Source: Pirellulales bacterium (lineage in GTDB: Bacteria > Planctomycetota > Planctomycetia > Pirellulales > Lacipirellulaceae). Taken from it: a stretch of 64,000 bases of DNA. The DNA is taken from positions 1-64,000 of the forward strand of contig JAKVCC010000012.1 of the NCBI GenBank assembly GCA_022448265.1. Direction: 5' to 3'. This document shows, in pieces, positions 29,897-38,544 of the stretch. Under the pieces are notes generated by a model. That model worked only from the letters and a program-made list of their open reading frames with translations, did no database searches and was not told where the DNA came from. Within the stretch, counting starts at the first letter, position 1; the number at the start of each line of letters is the position of its first letter. Position numbers and translations under genes: made by a program.

Positions 29897-30234
29897 GGCT
29901 CATCCATACAGATCTAAATGGTGCGCCAGTATGAAGCAATTCGTTGGGGCACTGACGTAGGGATCAACTGTACCGTCAGGCAGACCAGACTTGAAGGCGC
30001 AATCTGGGTAGCAGCCGTTTAGACAACTCGCTGGACCAGCCTCAGCTGGCAGAACCATTAATGCTTGTACTAGAGTCACTCGGTGCTGGCACGTACGCCT
30101 CGTGTGTCGGAACGGATGCCGGTGGAGGTGGAAATCTACCGTCCCGAGTTCCGCCTGTTATTGAGGTCGATGGCGAGATTCCGTTCGGTATACTGGACTC
30201 TGCAGTTGTCCAGTCATTTCAATCAAAAAGATCG

Positions 30235-30990
30235 ATGCAAATGCACTATCAGCAGTACCGGAAAAAATTCGAGCGTGACGGTTTTGTTGTCGTTCCGCAG
30301 TTCCTAACCGAAGACGAATTTGCCGAATTGACCGTTAACCTCGATCGATATATTCGCACTGTGGTCCCGACACTCTCGGATGCCGATGCATTTTATCAGG
30401 ACAAGAGTCGCCCGGAGACCCTCAAGCAGTTACAGCGCATGGGGATCGACCCTTTCTTTGCGGCCTACTCCAATCACCCACGTTGGCAGGCGATGGCTGA
30501 GGCTTTGCTCGGAGAGCGTGCGGAGGGCCAGGACCCAGAATGGTTCAACAAGCCGCCGGCGATGGAGCACCCGACACCGCCTCATCAAGATAATTATTAC
30601 TTCAAGTTGAATCCGCCGAATGTTTTGACGGCATGGTTGGCACTTGATCAAGTCGATCAACAAAATGGATGCCTGCGATACGTTGTCGGCTCGCACAAGC
30701 GCGGTCTGCGATCTCATGATGTCACCTCAGTCTTGGGTTTTTCGCAGGGCATTACCGACTATGGTCCGGTGGACGAGTCACGCGAAGTGGTGGCCACGCT
30801 GCAGCCCCGCGACCTCGTTGTGCATCATGGAGAGACCATTCATCGAGCGGACAGGAATACGTCAGTCAGCCGTAATCGCCGCGCGTTCGCTGTGGTCTAT
30901 CGTGGCATCAGCTGCCAGCTCGACGAAGAAGCACAAAGGCGTTACCTGGAAAGGGCACGCCAACAACAGGCGTCGATGGAACTTGAGTAG
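30235..30990 (+). CDS. Phytanoyl-CoA dioxygenase (PhyH) family protein
   Basis: Within ORF 30061-30990; likely start ATG 30235/30241: FERDGFVVVPQFLTEDEFAEL... PPHQDNYYFKLNPPNVLTAWLALDQVDQQNGCLRYVVGSHKRG... LVVHHGETIHRADRNTSVSRNRRAFAVVYRG (H-x-D...H, R). Confidence 0.92.
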   Translation: MQMHYQQYRKKFERDGFVVVPQFLTEDEFAELTVNLDRYIRTVVPTLSDADAFYQDKSRPETLKQLQRMGIDPFFAAYSNHPRWQAMAEALLGERAEGQDPEWFNKPPAMEHPTPPHQDNYYFKLNPPNVLTAWLALDQVDQQNGCLRYVVGSHKRGLRSHDVTSVLGFSQGITDYGPVDESREVVATLQPRDLVVHHGETIHRADRNTSVSRNRRAFAVVYRGISCQLDEEAQRRYLERARQQQASMELE

Positions 30991-31220
30991 CCCGAATATT
31001 TCATCCCCCTCTGCTGCAAGTCCAGATAATTCTTTACTGCGTTCAATGCCGGAATTGCGCAAGCTTGTTCCGGCCTGCGATCTCGACGGCCCACACATTA
31101 TCTGCGGGCACGCTTGACGATGTGCCAATCGAGTGCGTGCACCGCTGCGCAGAGCACGAGCAAGAGTATTTTATACGAAGTCTCGGCCCGTCGGGACGCG
31201 GTTGCCACTTACCGCTGGTC

Positions 31221-32000
31221 TCAATCGTTATCCGGTGACACTCTCCGCTCGGGCACCGTCCGCTTAGGCGGACCAGTGTAGGTGATTTCGCTAGGATCGG
31301 GGGCCTTGAACGGTCGCTCGCGAGTCGTTTGTTCGTGTGCGTGAGCCACATAACCCGGCGCGCGGCCGATGATGAAAAAAGCTTTGCCGAGCGCTGGATC
31401 AATATCCATATCACACATGAGTGCCGCAATGGCGCCGTCGACGTTCATGTTTAGCCGTCGGCCCAAGACGTGCTCACTGGACTCTTCGAGCTCGCCAGCA
31501 AACGCAGTGTGCGGCCCTCGCAGACCCCAAGCGTCGGCCAGCTTCAAAAGGACTACTGCCCGGGGATCTCGCGTGTGTGTACGGTGACCAAATCCTGGTA
31601 ATCGCTTGCCCGCGCTGCGCATTTTGGTGAACAGCTCGGTCGCTGATCGCTGCTGCGAGACCGCCTGATAAAGCATCTGAGCACACGGCTCGATTGCCCC
31701 GCCGTGCCACTCACCAATCGCGCTCACCCCGGCAGCAACGGCCGATTGCAGAGGAACTCCGCTCGATGCGACAAACCGCACCGCGTCGACACTCGGTGAA
31801 GCGAGTCCATGATCGCAGCAGGCGACAAGTATGGCCTCCATCAGTTTTCCTTGTTTGCCCGAGGGTAGCTCACCGGTTAATAGCAAGTAGACCACCTCAC
31901 CAAAGCTGCACCTTTCGGTGAGCTGATCCACAGGGTAACCACGAACGAGTATTTCGTCGCTCTCGACGTGACTGATCTGTGTGCGCCAGAATTCACTCAT
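31221..32000 (-). CDS. Citrate synthase-superfamily short protein (citryl-CoA lyase-like)
   Basis: 259 aa; EWHGGAIEPCAQMLYQ, LPGFGHRTHTRDPRAVVLLKLAD, NVDGAIAALMCDMDIDP, GRAPGYVAHAHEQ match the catalytic-half motifs of citrate synthase, without the N-terminal half of full-length enzymes. Confidence 0.85.
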   Translation of the reverse strand: MSEFWRTQISHVESDEILVRGYPVDQLTERCSFGEVVYLLLTGELPSGKQGKLMEAILVACCDHGLASPSVDAVRFVASSGVPLQSAVAAGVSAIGEWHGGAIEPCAQMLYQAVSQQRSATELFTKMRSAGKRLPGFGHRTHTRDPRAVVLLKLADAWGLRGPHTAFAGELEESSEHVLGRRLNMNVDGAIAALMCDMDIDPALGKAFFIIGRAPGYVAHAHEQTTRERPFKAPDPSEITYTGPPKRTVPERRVSPDND

Positions 32001-32878
32001 GATGCGAGCCCCGTTAAAATGTCGTCAAATGTTTCAGCAACGAAGACACCCGCTTTGCGCAAGGCGGTCTTTTTTCCACTTATCGAACCGTGTCCCCCCT
32101 CGACCATTACAGCGGCATGTCCAAAACGAACGCCTTCCATATCGTCGACGAATTGGCCGGCCAAAAACGCATTGATCCGTAACCGCGTGCCATGTTCCTG
32201 AAGATATTGGGCCAGTTGTTCCTCAGCCGTTCCGCCGGGCTCGCCGTAAATCACAACGGCATCCGTGGTGGGATCGTCTTCGAGCAGCCTGATCAGATCA
32301 GTGAAATTGGAACCCACCATCGGATCGCCGCCGACTCCAACCGCTAGGCACTGACCAATGCCGTGGCTGGTGAGAAAGCTGGCGATTTCGGTGGTCATGC
32401 CGCCGCTGCGCGAAAGAATGGCCACACGGCCTGGTACAAATGATCGCTTCACGTTATCGAGCCGACCCCCGATCGTACCCAGCTTGGCAATGCCGGGACG
32501 AATCAGCCCTAGTGTGTTGGGTCCTATCACTGTGCAACCAGCCTGTCTTGCCAGATGGAGGATTTTGCATGTGTCAAGCCGCGGCACGCGCTCGGTCATA
32601 ATCAGGCATAACTTTATACCGCCAGCAATCGCTTCGAGAGTTGCATCGAGTACAGCGGGTGCGGGTACCGAGACAACACTGACGGTCGACGGATGTTGGG
32701 CCACCGCATCACGTACTGTGTCAAAAACGGGCACTCCATGGATTTCCTGGCCACCCTTGCCTGGAGTTACGCCGGCAACGATCCGGCTGCCGTAGTCGAT
32801 CATATCCGACACCATTGCCGAAGCCTCTCGGCCCGTGATGCCTTGAACTAAAATATTTGCGTCCCGGTCAAGCAACAT
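31997..32878 (-). CDS. Succinyl-CoA synthetase alpha-like (acyl-CoA synthetase NDP-forming, CoA-binding subunit)
   Basis: ILVQGITGREASAMVSDMIDYGSRIVAGVTPGKGGQEIHGVPVFDTVRDAV, CTVIGPNTLGLIRPG, VAILSRSGGMTTEIASFLTSHGIGQCLAVGVGGDP, phospho-His region RFGHAAVMVEGGHGSISGKKTALRKAGV. Confidence 0.9.
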   Translation of the reverse strand: MLLDRDANILVQGITGREASAMVSDMIDYGSRIVAGVTPGKGGQEIHGVPVFDTVRDAVAQHPSTVSVVSVPAPAVLDATLEAIAGGIKLCLIMTERVPRLDTCKILHLARQAGCTVIGPNTLGLIRPGIAKLGTIGGRLDNVKRSFVPGRVAILSRSGGMTTEIASFLTSHGIGQCLAVGVGGDPMVGSNFTDLIRLLEDDPTTDAVVIYGEPGGTAEEQLAQYLQEHGTRLRINAFLAGQFVDDMEGVRFGHAAVMVEGGHGSISGKKTALRKAGVFVAETFDDILTGLAS

Positions 32879-32884
32879 ATTTGT

Positions 32885-34081
32885 TCATCCGTTGCACGGT
32901 TCGTGTAGCACGGCAAGCTGGGATGCCCTGTCGAGTGAAATCTCGCGGCCTAGGGCTTCGACCCCTGCGCGGGCAAGAATCTCGCGTGCTTCTTGCTCCC
33001 AGGAACCAGGAATACGAAACACACTGACGACTTTGGTTGGGTCGAGGCCGGCCCGTTGGATACCTTCGAGCACGCCGGCGGCCATCACATCTGCCCGGGT
33101 ATTGTTGACGACGTTCATGATGACGGCGAGCTGGCGCACGCCCGGCTTGGACAACAGCAGCGCGGTAAGCGCAGCGACTTTTTCTTGTGTCGGATTACCA
33201 CCGACTTCGCAATAGTTGGCCGGCCGGCCGCCATGACGACGAATCGCGTCGAATACCGTTAGGCTGGCGCCCCCCCCACCGATCAAAAGGGCCAGGTCAC
33301 CGTCGAACTCTACGACGCGTCCGGCCACACCACGATGATCCATCGAATCGATGCGCTGGGCTGCAAGTTCTAGTTCGGTAGCCGGCCGGCCCGTGCCCGA
33401 CGAAGGCTGGCTTCCTGGTATTTTCAGACGATCGAGTTGGCGGTACCATGCGTCGTCCTCAATCTCAATGTGCGCATCAACTCCAATAAGGTGGAAATCT
33501 TCCGTTTCACCCAGCGGGTTGATCTCAAGGGTTATGGCGTCAATCGTCAGAAATACTGCGGTTAGCTTCGCAAGGATTTGGCCCACCCCAATCATGGTCT
33601 TGCCGCTCAATCCGGCCGAGCAGGCTAGTTCGCGCCCCTGATAATCGCTAAGACCTCGAAATGGATCGAACAAACATCTTTGAATTTGCCCGCCGTCTGC
33701 ATCTTCTACTTCAATCCCACCTGCCTGGCTGACTAGCGCCACCGGCAACTTGGCTGATGTGTCCCACGTTGCGCCGACGTATATTTCTCGTTTCAAGGAG
33801 AGTTTGGGCTCCACGGAAATCTGGCGGACGGGCACGCTTTGTAGCGTGAGATCCAACAACGTCTTCGCGGCATCGCGCGTCTCGTCCGGCGATTCCACAA
33901 ATTTCACACCACCTGCCTTGCCGCGACCACCGAAGGGTACCTGCGCCTTAAGTACCGCGCTCTGGCCCAGGTTTCGTACCGCTTGAACTGCGGCGTCGGG
34001 TGTATCTACGATTACCTGTTGATTAAGCGGCAGCCCAAAACGGGTGAGCAGTTGTTTGCATTGATGTTCTAGCAGTTTCAT
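32885..34081 (-). CDS. Succinyl-CoA synthetase beta-like (ATP-grasp subunit of NDP-forming acyl-CoA synthetase)
   Basis: MKLLEHQCKQLLTRFGLPLNQQVIVDTPDAAVQAVRNLGQSAVLKAQVPFGGRGKAGGVKFV..., LEINPLGE, LALLIGGGGASLTVFDAIRRHGGRPANYCEVGGNPTQEKV. Confidence 0.9.
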   Translation of the reverse strand: MKLLEHQCKQLLTRFGLPLNQQVIVDTPDAAVQAVRNLGQSAVLKAQVPFGGRGKAGGVKFVESPDETRDAAKTLLDLTLQSVPVRQISVEPKLSLKREIYVGATWDTSAKLPVALVSQAGGIEVEDADGGQIQRCLFDPFRGLSDYQGRELACSAGLSGKTMIGVGQILAKLTAVFLTIDAITLEINPLGETEDFHLIGVDAHIEIEDDAWYRQLDRLKIPGSQPSSGTGRPATELELAAQRIDSMDHRGVAGRVVEFDGDLALLIGGGGASLTVFDAIRRHGGRPANYCEVGGNPTQEKVAALTALLLSKPGVRQLAVIMNVVNNTRADVMAAGVLEGIQRAGLDPTKVVSVFRIPGSWEQEAREILARAGVEALGREISLDRASQLAVLHEPCNG

Positions 34082-34775
34082 TGGTTTCTTTCGTGCGTTT
34101 TAGCATATTGGATTCGGCGCGCGTGGACAACTCTCTGGCCGATTCTAAATCGTCCCTCTGAGCCGCGTTTCCTACTGAGGTTAATGAATTGGCGCACACT
34201 CGCTGTCTGGCGGGGACGACAACTCCGGACCTAGGTCATTTGAGATACCAGGCTCTCGGAGTGAGATTGCCCTTTTCACTCGCACTCCAGTCGCTAGCTC
34301 GCTATGCCGTCGATCTAGGTCACCAAAACGGGAATTATCGATGCGCGCGATTCCGTTTTGCCTAAGGCGATTTAGTTCCCCAACGGTAACTTGTTCTGTT
34401 CGTTTGGGGCAGCGGAGGTGTTTAGGTTGCGTGCCATACCGAGTGGGCACGCTCGCGCGATTTTGGTTGACGGGTTCCACACATGTGCTGGAGTTCCTTG
34501 AGTGGCTTGGCAAACCATCAACGGCTGGTCTGCTTTTCTCGCCTAATCGGGCCGATTGGCGGTGGCAACCTGTTCAGTTATCCTATAGAAAACATTGATT
34601 GAAGTAATGCTCCCAATTTTAATTTAACACGCGCGGCAGGCCGGTGCCCCGGTGGCAGCTTCAAAAACCTGAGCCGTAGCCGCAGCGTCGAGTTGGTGCT
34701 AGTCACATGTCGGAGCCTGGACTTGTAGTACCCAAGGCTAGCGGCTTTGGCTCAGATTAACTTGGGGATGAAGCT

Positions 34776-35615
34776 TTGAGTGCGCATGAGCGGTTTGATC
34801 TGACGGGTAAGACGGCACTGGTCACCGGCGGCAGTCGTGGTATTGGTCGTGGCATTGCTTTGGGACTGGCCGAACATGGCGCTGACGTAGCGATCGTGTA
34901 TCGCGCAGCAGAGTCCGCGGCCAAGGAAGTCGGCGCGGCGATTGGCAACCTTGGCCGCCAGCACTGGATTTATCAGCAAGACTTAGCTGACACAGAATCG
35001 CTGCACGCGTTCGCTGATCGCGTGTGGGCCGATACCGGAAAGATTGATATTCTGGTTAATAACGCTGGCCATGCATACCTTGAACGGTTTAATCAGATTA
35101 CTCCGGAGCATTGGCGGCAAGTGTTGGCGGTCAATCTGGACGCCGTTTTTTTTCTGACGCAACGGGTTGCCGAGAAGATGATCTCGGCGGGTATTAAAGG
35201 ACGGGTCATCAACCTTTCGTCTAAAAACGGACTGGTCGCTGAAGCAGGGCTAGCCCACTATAATGCTTCAAAAGGCGCGCTGGAGTTGTTGACCCAATCG
35301 TTGTCGATCGAGTTAGGCGAACACGGCATCACGGTCAATAACATTGCACCCGGTGTCATCGAGACCGACATTATTGGTGAGTTTGACATGGACTTCGAGC
35401 AGTTTGTGCCATATTGCAATGAGCATGTTCCGCTGGAGGGCCGCTGGGGATCGGTCGAGGAATGTGTAGGAATTGCCGTCATGTTGGCTTCGCCGGCGGG
35501 ATCCTATATTACCGGCCAACATATTGTTAACGACGGCGGTGTGCTGGCGCAGCAGATGCCCCGGATGCAGTTTATGCCGGCGTATAAGAACACGCTTGAC
35601 GATTCAGGCAAGTGA
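34776..35615 (+). CDS. SDR-family oxidoreductase (TTG start)
   Basis: LTGKTALVTGGSRGIGRGIALGLAEHGADVAIV, ILVNNAGHA, NLSSKNGLVAEAGLAHYNASKGALELL. Confidence 0.95.
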   Translation: MSAHERFDLTGKTALVTGGSRGIGRGIALGLAEHGADVAIVYRAAESAAKEVGAAIGNLGRQHWIYQQDLADTESLHAFADRVWADTGKIDILVNNAGHAYLERFNQITPEHWRQVLAVNLDAVFFLTQRVAEKMISAGIKGRVINLSSKNGLVAEAGLAHYNASKGALELLTQSLSIELGEHGITVNNIAPGVIETDIIGEFDMDFEQFVPYCNEHVPLEGRWGSVEECVGIAVMLASPAGSYITGQHIVNDGGVLAQQMPRMQFMPAYKNTLDDSGK

Positions 35616-35667
35616 GGTTTTCAAATGCTTGAACCAATAAATAATTCGTAAGGAAGAGATTTCTAGA

Positions 35668-36459
35668 ATGCGACCAAGTCGAATTAGAACCAAACTCCAG
35701 CGGAATGAGCCTGTGCTGATCACAGCACTGCATCTCACCGATCCGTCCATTCACGAGTTGACGAGCCTGATGGGTTTCGATGGAATTTGGTTGGACATGG
35801 AGCACCACACTTTTAGTCTCGAGACAGCAAGCAGCTTGATGCGAGCTGCCCGTGTTGGGGCAGCCGACATTGTCGCCCGGCCAGCTAAGGGAGAGTTCAT
35901 GCGGATGCAGCGGATGCTTGAGGCAGGCGCCCAGGCCATCATGTATCCACGTTGCGACGACGCGAGAGAGGCTGCCGAAGTGGCCAAGTGGATGAAGTTT
36001 CCTCCGTTGGGAAAACGGGGATTCGACGGGGGGAATCCCGATATGCCGTATTGCACGATGCCGATGGACCAGTACGTCCGCCAAGCCAACGAACAGACGT
36101 TGCTTGTATTGCAGGTCGAGCAGCCGAATACCGTTGAAGAAGTCGAAGAGATAGCTGCTGTCGAAGGTGTCGACGTGCTGTTTGTGGGAAAAGCGGACCT
36201 TAGCCTTCAGGGAGGTGTTCCTGGTCAAATGGATCATGAATCGGTCCGCGACGCGATCCACAAAACTGCCCAAGCGGCCAAGAATTCTGGCAAGCACTGG
36301 GGATGCCCTAGCGCGTCGGTTCAGCAGACCGAAGAATTACTAGGGATGGGAGCTCGATTTATCGCGCACAACGCCGACATTGTGATGATAAAAAACGCCT
36401 TGGAGCAGATGCGAAGCAACTTTGCTCCATTGGGTTTTACGTTTGACGATCGCATTTAG
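35668..36459 (+). CDS. HpcH/HpaI aldolase family protein (class II 2-keto-3-deoxy sugar acid aldolase-like)
   Basis: GFDGIWLDMEHHTFSLETASSLMRAAR, RMLEAGAQAIMYPRCDDAREAAEVAKWMKFPPLGKRGFDGG, LQVEQPNTVEEVEEIAAVEGVDVLFVGKADLSLQGGVPG. Confidence 0.93.
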   Translation: MRPSRIRTKLQRNEPVLITALHLTDPSIHELTSLMGFDGIWLDMEHHTFSLETASSLMRAARVGAADIVARPAKGEFMRMQRMLEAGAQAIMYPRCDDAREAAEVAKWMKFPPLGKRGFDGGNPDMPYCTMPMDQYVRQANEQTLLVLQVEQPNTVEEVEEIAAVEGVDVLFVGKADLSLQGGVPGQMDHESVRDAIHKTAQAAKNSGKHWGCPSASVQQTEELLGMGARFIAHNADIVMIKNALEQMRSNFAPLGFTFDDRI

Positions 36460-36497
36460 CGATTGCATTCCAATGTTCGTGGCAATTACCCGCTGCA

Positions 36498-37499
36498 ATG
36501 ACTGAATTAAGAAAAGTACTTGTGGTTGGATCCGGTGCGATCGGCGAGCGCCACATTCGCTGTTTCCAGTCAACCGGACGTGCACAGCTCTCTCTTTGTG
36601 AGGTAAATCCCGACTTGGGGCGACGGGTCGCTCGGCAGTACGAGATTGACGAGGTATACACGGATCTGAATGCCGCCCTGCAGAGCCGACCCGAAGCGGC
36701 GGTGATTGCCACACCGGCCCCGCTCCACGTCCCAATGGCCTGCATGTTGGCCGATGCTGGAGTTGCTCTATTGATTGAAAAACCCCTCAGCACCAGCTTC
36801 ATCGATATCGATCGCCTTTTGCAGATTGTCGAGCGGAATCGGGTAGTCACTTCGGTTGCATACGTTTATCGAGCGATGCCCATGCTTGCGGCCATGCGAC
36901 AAGCGATTGTCGAGGAGAGGTTCGGGCGGCCGGTGCAGTTGACGTTGGTGGCCGGGCAACATTTTCCTACGTATCGACCGGCGTACTGTGACACCTACTA
37001 CAAGGATCGGGCGACCGGTGGCGGTGCGATCCAGGACGCGCTCACGCATATGCTTAACGTTGGGGAATGGCTAGTTGGGCCTATCGACCGTCTGGTGGCA
37101 GATGCGTCGCATCAAGTTCTCCATGGTGTCGATGTAGAAGATACTGTGCACGTGTGTGCCCGGCATGGCGACGTGTTGGCCAGCTACAGTATGAATCAAT
37201 ACCAGGCACCCAATGAAACAACATTTACCGTCGTCTGCGAGGAGGGCACTGCCCGATTCGAATTGCATCGGCAGCAGTGGAGTTGGATGACGCTGCCTGA
37301 CCAGCCATGGCAGGAAGAGTCCCAAGGTGAATTTGCTCGGGACGCCGCATTTGTTTGGCAGGCCAACATGTTTCTTGATGCGGTTGAAGGCCGTGCACTG
37401 CCACTATGCACCTTGCAGGAAGGGCTGCAGACACTCCGCTGTAACTTAGCCGTGTTGGCTTCGGTTGAACAAGGAACCTGGAAAAATGTGCTATCGTAG
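36498..37499 (+). CDS. Gfo/Idh/MocA family oxidoreductase
   Basis: KVLVVGSGAIGERHIRCFQSTGRAQLSLCEVN, AAVIATPAPLHVPMACMLADAGVALLIEKPLSTSFID. Confidence 0.94.
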   Translation: MTELRKVLVVGSGAIGERHIRCFQSTGRAQLSLCEVNPDLGRRVARQYEIDEVYTDLNAALQSRPEAAVIATPAPLHVPMACMLADAGVALLIEKPLSTSFIDIDRLLQIVERNRVVTSVAYVYRAMPMLAAMRQAIVEERFGRPVQLTLVAGQHFPTYRPAYCDTYYKDRATGGGAIQDALTHMLNVGEWLVGPIDRLVADASHQVLHGVDVEDTVHVCARHGDVLASYSMNQYQAPNETTFTVVCEEGTARFELHRQQWSWMTLPDQPWQEESQGEFARDAAFVWQANMFLDAVEGRALPLCTLQEGLQTLRCNLAVLASVEQGTWKNVLS

Positions 37500-37537
37500 T
37501 GAATGACATTAATCCACGACTGGGGCAATTTTAAACC

Positions 37538-38347
37538 ATGACTTCTCCATCAAAAAACGAACTAACCATCCAGCAACTGTTCGATTTGAGTGGCAAGGTT
37601 GCCTTGATTACTGGTGGGGCGGGCCACCTCGGCCGTTCAATGTCTGTCGCACTTGCCGAAGCCGGTGCATCTGTGGTGGTTAGCAGTCGCGAAGAGTCTC
37701 GCGCGACAGCAGTCGCCGACGGCCTTCCTTGCGTCGGCGAAGCGCAGCACTTCGGAATAGCAATTGACCACTTGGACCCCGATTCTATCCGTCTCGGTTT
37801 TCAACAGGCGCTCACCGGGGCCGGCCAAGTCGACGTGTTGATCAATAACGGACTGGAAGTACTTGGTAACGATTTGACGAGCTGTACCTTTCAGCAATTT
37901 GCAGAGCACCAAGCTAACAACGCGGGTTATTTTGAATTGGCCCGATTTGTGAGAGACCATGCGGTGATCCGCAAAACTCAGGCAAGCATTGTTCTTGTCG
38001 GCTCGATGTACGGCATGGTGGGGTCGTATCCGGATGTCTACGCGGGGGTTGGCAATGCGAGTCCTGTGGCCTACCAAGCGCTAAAAGGCGGTACGCTGCA
38101 GATGGCACGCCACCTGGCCGTGTATTGGGCTACCGATTCCGTACGGGTGAACAGCCTCAGCCCGGGGCCTTTTCCAGGGTCCGCAGCGCCGGAAGCATTA
38201 GTGAGCCGGCTAGCGACACATTCGCCCATGGGGCGCATCGGCCAGCCGCAGGAGCTCAAGGGCGCTGTTGTTTTTTTGGCCAGCGAAGCCAGCAGCTATG
38301 TGACTGGGCAGAATTTGGTCGTGGATGGCGGCTGGACTGCTTGGTGA
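37538..38347 (+). CDS. SDR-family oxidoreductase
   Basis: LSGKVALITGGAGHLGRSMSVALAEAGASVVVSSR, VLINNGLEVLG, VRVNSLSPGPFPG, ASSYVTGQNLVVDGGWTAW. Confidence 0.94.
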   Translation: MTSPSKNELTIQQLFDLSGKVALITGGAGHLGRSMSVALAEAGASVVVSSREESRATAVADGLPCVGEAQHFGIAIDHLDPDSIRLGFQQALTGAGQVDVLINNGLEVLGNDLTSCTFQQFAEHQANNAGYFELARFVRDHAVIRKTQASIVLVGSMYGMVGSYPDVYAGVGNASPVAYQALKGGTLQMARHLAVYWATDSVRVNSLSPGPFPGSAAPEALVSRLATHSPMGRIGQPQELKGAVVFLASEASSYVTGQNLVVDGGWTAW

Positions 38348-38544
38348 TACAGGTTTGAAAATAATTCGGGCATTTTGAACTGAAGTAAGATTCTTTGTTG
38401 AACAGAGAGAGAACTGAGATCCCTGAGAGGATTGCCTTCGTTGCCTCTGTTCACTACTGGTCAATAAAGATGTGAGGCCTAAATGCCGCAGTTTTTTTGA
38501 TCCGCACCTTAGGACGAACCGCTCATTACAGACGAGAAAAACTC

